Below are positions 14,992 through 16,814 of a DNA stretch of 16,814 bases, one piece after another (position 1 is the stretch's first letter; every line of letters starts with the position of its first letter). Source of the stretch: Deltaproteobacteria bacterium. GTDB taxonomy: Bacteria > Myxococcota > Polyangia > Haliangiales > Haliangiaceae. A program made the position numbers and the translations under genes. Location: contig JAGSPR010000101.1 of NCBI GenBank assembly GCA_018262455.1, positions 1 through 16,814 on the forward strand, read 5' to 3'. The notes under the pieces were generated by a model that was given only the letters and a program-made list of their open reading frames with translations, ran no database searches and was not told the origin of the DNA.

Positions 14992-16814
14992 GTGTTCTGG
15001 TCCAAGATCTGGTTCTTCCTGGTAGCCATCGCCGCGGTGGTCGCTTTCACGATCGCGCTCGTCATGCCGCGACCTGCGCAGCGCGCGGCCGCCAACGAGG
15101 AGAAGCGGCGGCTCACCGTCGCATGTGGGGTCGTCGGGATCCTGCTCGAGGGTGACGCGCGGAACCGCGTCGATCTCGCGGGGGCGTTCGCGCGGACCGA
15201 CAAGATCGTGGCCGAGCTGGCCGAAGCGTCCGCCGCCGCGACCTTGGACGACTCCCGGATGAAGAAGGCGCGCGAAGTCGGCGCCTCCGTCATGAAGACG
15301 ATCGAGGGTGCCCGCAAGCCTGACTTCGCGATCCTGATCGACAAGAAGGGCCGCGTGGTCGCGCGCGTCCGCCTTGACGAGAACGAGTTCGGCGACGTCG
15401 TCGCGGGCAGGCCGCTGGTCGACGATGCCCTTGCGGGCTACCTGCGCGATGACCTGTGGGCGCAGAACGGCACGATGTACTTCGTGTCGGCGTCGCCGGT
15501 GATCAAGGACCGGGACTACGTCGGCGCGATCGTGCTCGGTCATCAGCTGACGAACGAGTTCTCGAAGAAGCTGCTCGGCGAGTCGTTGCTCGTGAGCCTC
15601 GGGTTCTACTTCGGGACCGAGACGGTCGCGGCCACCGAGACCATCCCGCTCGATCAGAAGGTGATGCGGGCCGGGCTCGGCCTGGTGAAGGGACCCGATC
15701 TCAAGTCGGACTGCACCAATCCGATCAACAAGCCGCTGACGATCCGTGCTGGCAAGGACGACTTCACCGCGCTGCTCGCGCGGCTGCCCGGAGAGGCCGG
15801 CGCACGCGGCGCGTACTACTCGGTGTTCATGAAGAAGCCGGCGGAGATCGGCTTCGGTGCGACGCTCGATGTCGTGACGCAGGAGGACCTCGCGTTCTCG
15901 AACTTCCCGTGGATCCTCGTCGGCGGTGGGTTCCTCGTGATCCTCGCGGGCGGCATCGGACTCATGCTGCTCGAGTCGGACCGGCCGCTGCGCCGGCTCG
16001 CCGCCGATACCGTGCGGCTCGCGAAGGGCGACGCCGAGCGGCTCGGCGAGGACGTCCACCCCGGCAAGTTCGGGTCGATCGCCCGGAGCGTGAACATCCA
16101 CATCGACAAGCTCGGACGCGACGCGAAGACCGCCAAGAAGGATCTCGATCAACTGCTCGGCCCCGCGCCGGAAGGCAGCCTCGGTACGATCGATCTGCTC
16201 GCGACCGCGTTGCCGAGCGTTCGGCCAGGCGGGCCTGCGCCCGCGGCAGCGGCACCGCCGTCCGAGTTCCGGTTCGGCGATTCAGGCCCACTGCAGGCGC
16301 GGACCACCACGCCACCCGCGCGCCCCGGGACACCTCCACCGGTTCGCTCGCAGGATATCCGGATTGGCGCGCCGCCGGCTGCTAGGCCGCCCGCCACCCC
16401 GGCGTTCGGGCTCGCGACACCGCCGCCCGTGGCCGCGCCTCGGGTGATGACGCCATCGCCGATGGCGAGGGTCGAGGACAAGCCGCCGGTCAGCTTCGTC
16501 TCGCCACCACCGGACGTGCTCGACACCGGGGCGCCGCCGCCGCTCACGCTCGACGATGACATCCTGGGCCCGGAGCTGGTCGCCGCCGCGTCTGGCGCGC
16601 CGGTGGATCCGTACTTCAAGCAGGTGTTCGACCAGTTCGTCGCCGCGAAGCAGAGTTGCTCGGAGCCGACCTCGGGGCTCACCTACGAGAAGTTCTCCGA
16701 GAAGCTCTTGAAGAACCGCGACGATCTGATCGCGAAGACCCAGTGCCGCGAGGTCCGGTTCACGGTCTACGTCAAGGACGGCAAGGCCGCGCTCAAGGCG
16801 ACCCCGGTCAAGGA
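14992..16814 (+). CDS. Membrane sensor-like protein with CACHE-like, HAMP-like and Pro-rich regions (3' end cut)
   Basis: At least 607 residues, open at the window end. A membrane helix (about 7-25) is followed by a periplasmic domain (about 30-300) with the CACHE-like pattern FAILIDKKGRVVARV (112-126) and TMYFVSASPVIKDRDYVGAI (161-180). A second helix (about 306-327) and a HAMP-like segment (about 328-378: DRPLRRLAADTVRLAKGDAE) come next, then about 150 residues rich in Pro/Ala. The C-terminal domain begins near 540 (YFKQVFDQFVAAKQSC, later VYVKDGKAALKATP). No kinase, cyclase or methyl-accepting signature is seen in the part present. The tail resembles what I recall as the Myxococcus MXAN_5187-type C-terminal domain, unverified. 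The start is GTG 14992, with GAGG 5 bases upstream overlapping the previous stop. Confidence 0.87.
   Translation, partial: MFWSKIWFFLVAIAAVVAFTIALVMPRPAQRAAANEEKRRLTVACGVVGILLEGDARNRVDLAGAFARTDKIVAELAEASAAATLDDSRMKKAREVGASVMKTIEGARKPDFAILIDKKGRVVARVRLDENEFGDVVAGRPLVDDALAGYLRDDLWAQNGTMYFVSASPVIKDRDYVGAIVLGHQLTNEFSKKLLGESLLVSLGFYFGTETVAATETIPLDQKVMRAGLGLVKGPDLKSDCTNPINKPLTIRAGKDDFTALLARLPGEAGARGAYYSVFMKKPAEIGFGATLDVVTQEDLAFSNFPWILVGGGFLVILAGGIGLMLLESDRPLRRLAADTVRLAKGDAERLGEDVHPGKFGSIARSVNIHIDKLGRDAKTAKKDLDQLLGPAPEGSLGTIDLLATALPSVRPGGPAPAAAAPPSEFRFGDSGPLQARTTTPPARPGTPPPVRSQDIRIGAPPAARPPATPAFGLATPPPVAAPRVMTPSPMARVEDKPPVSFVSPPPDVLDTGAPPPLTLDDDILGPELVAAASGAPVDPYFKQVFDQFVAAKQSCSEPTSGLTYEKFSEKLLKNRDDLIAKTQCREVRFTVYVKDGKAALKATPVK

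Noticed and set aside
1..16814. tRNA, rRNA, riboswitch, insertion sequence or prophage content
   Set aside because: Looking through the short non-coding gaps shows no cloverleaf-like segment, T-box ahead of ileS, transposase motif, or terminal repeats.

Overview
The window is a gene-dense, very GC-rich stretch. Codons end mostly in G or C, and GTG starts are common. It looks like chromosomal DNA of a myxobacterium or close relative (Myxococcota, with a Haliangium/Kofleria-like flavour). The basis is the combination of a myxobacterial-type sigma factor beside a transmembrane Ser/Thr kinase, a TPR-AIM24 fusion, Pro/Ala-rich linkers, a DUF882 peptidase, a small Gly-rich lipoprotein, and a C-terminal domain resembling one I recall from Myxococcus proteins. 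I see no rRNA, tRNA, CRISPR array, insertion sequence or phage gene. Twelve protein genes cover almost everything, and two of them run off the window edges. No gene-free stretch exceeds 160 bases.

Layout. (1) Bases 1-3421, minus strand: a secreted M15/DUF882-type peptidase, then an extracytoplasmic-function-like sigma factor, then a transmembrane Ser/Thr kinase. The sigma stop and the kinase start overlap, and the kinase carries an anti-sigma-like HxxxCxxC motif. This looks like a coupled signalling unit. (2) Bases 3580-7792: a dCMP deaminase (minus) diverges from ileS (plus). ileS overlaps lspA at an ATGA junction, which is the classic proteobacterial ileS-lspA pair. (3) Bases 7852-8586: a small lipoprotein, placed directly after the peptidase (LspA) that would process it. 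(4) Bases 8603-14125, minus strand: comEC, a TPR-AIM24 fusion and pabB, tightly packed and probably one transcript. It converges on the lipoprotein gene with 16 bases between them. (5) Bases 14265-16814, plus strand: a secreted cupredoxin-like protein that lacks copper ligands, followed 7 bases later by a membrane sensor with a CACHE-like periplasmic domain, a HAMP-like segment and a long Pro-rich linker. The sensor is cut by the window end.

Two signals extend beyond single genes. Several genes have a TAnnnT hexamer 6-10 bases before the ATG and no Shine-Dalgarno, which suggests leaderless transcripts. The palindrome CGATCG is strongly over-represented, with about 70 copies by hand count. The candidates for new biology are the sigma/zinc-finger-kinase unit and the degenerate-cupredoxin/CACHE-sensor pair. 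The other genes are housekeeping or widely conserved.
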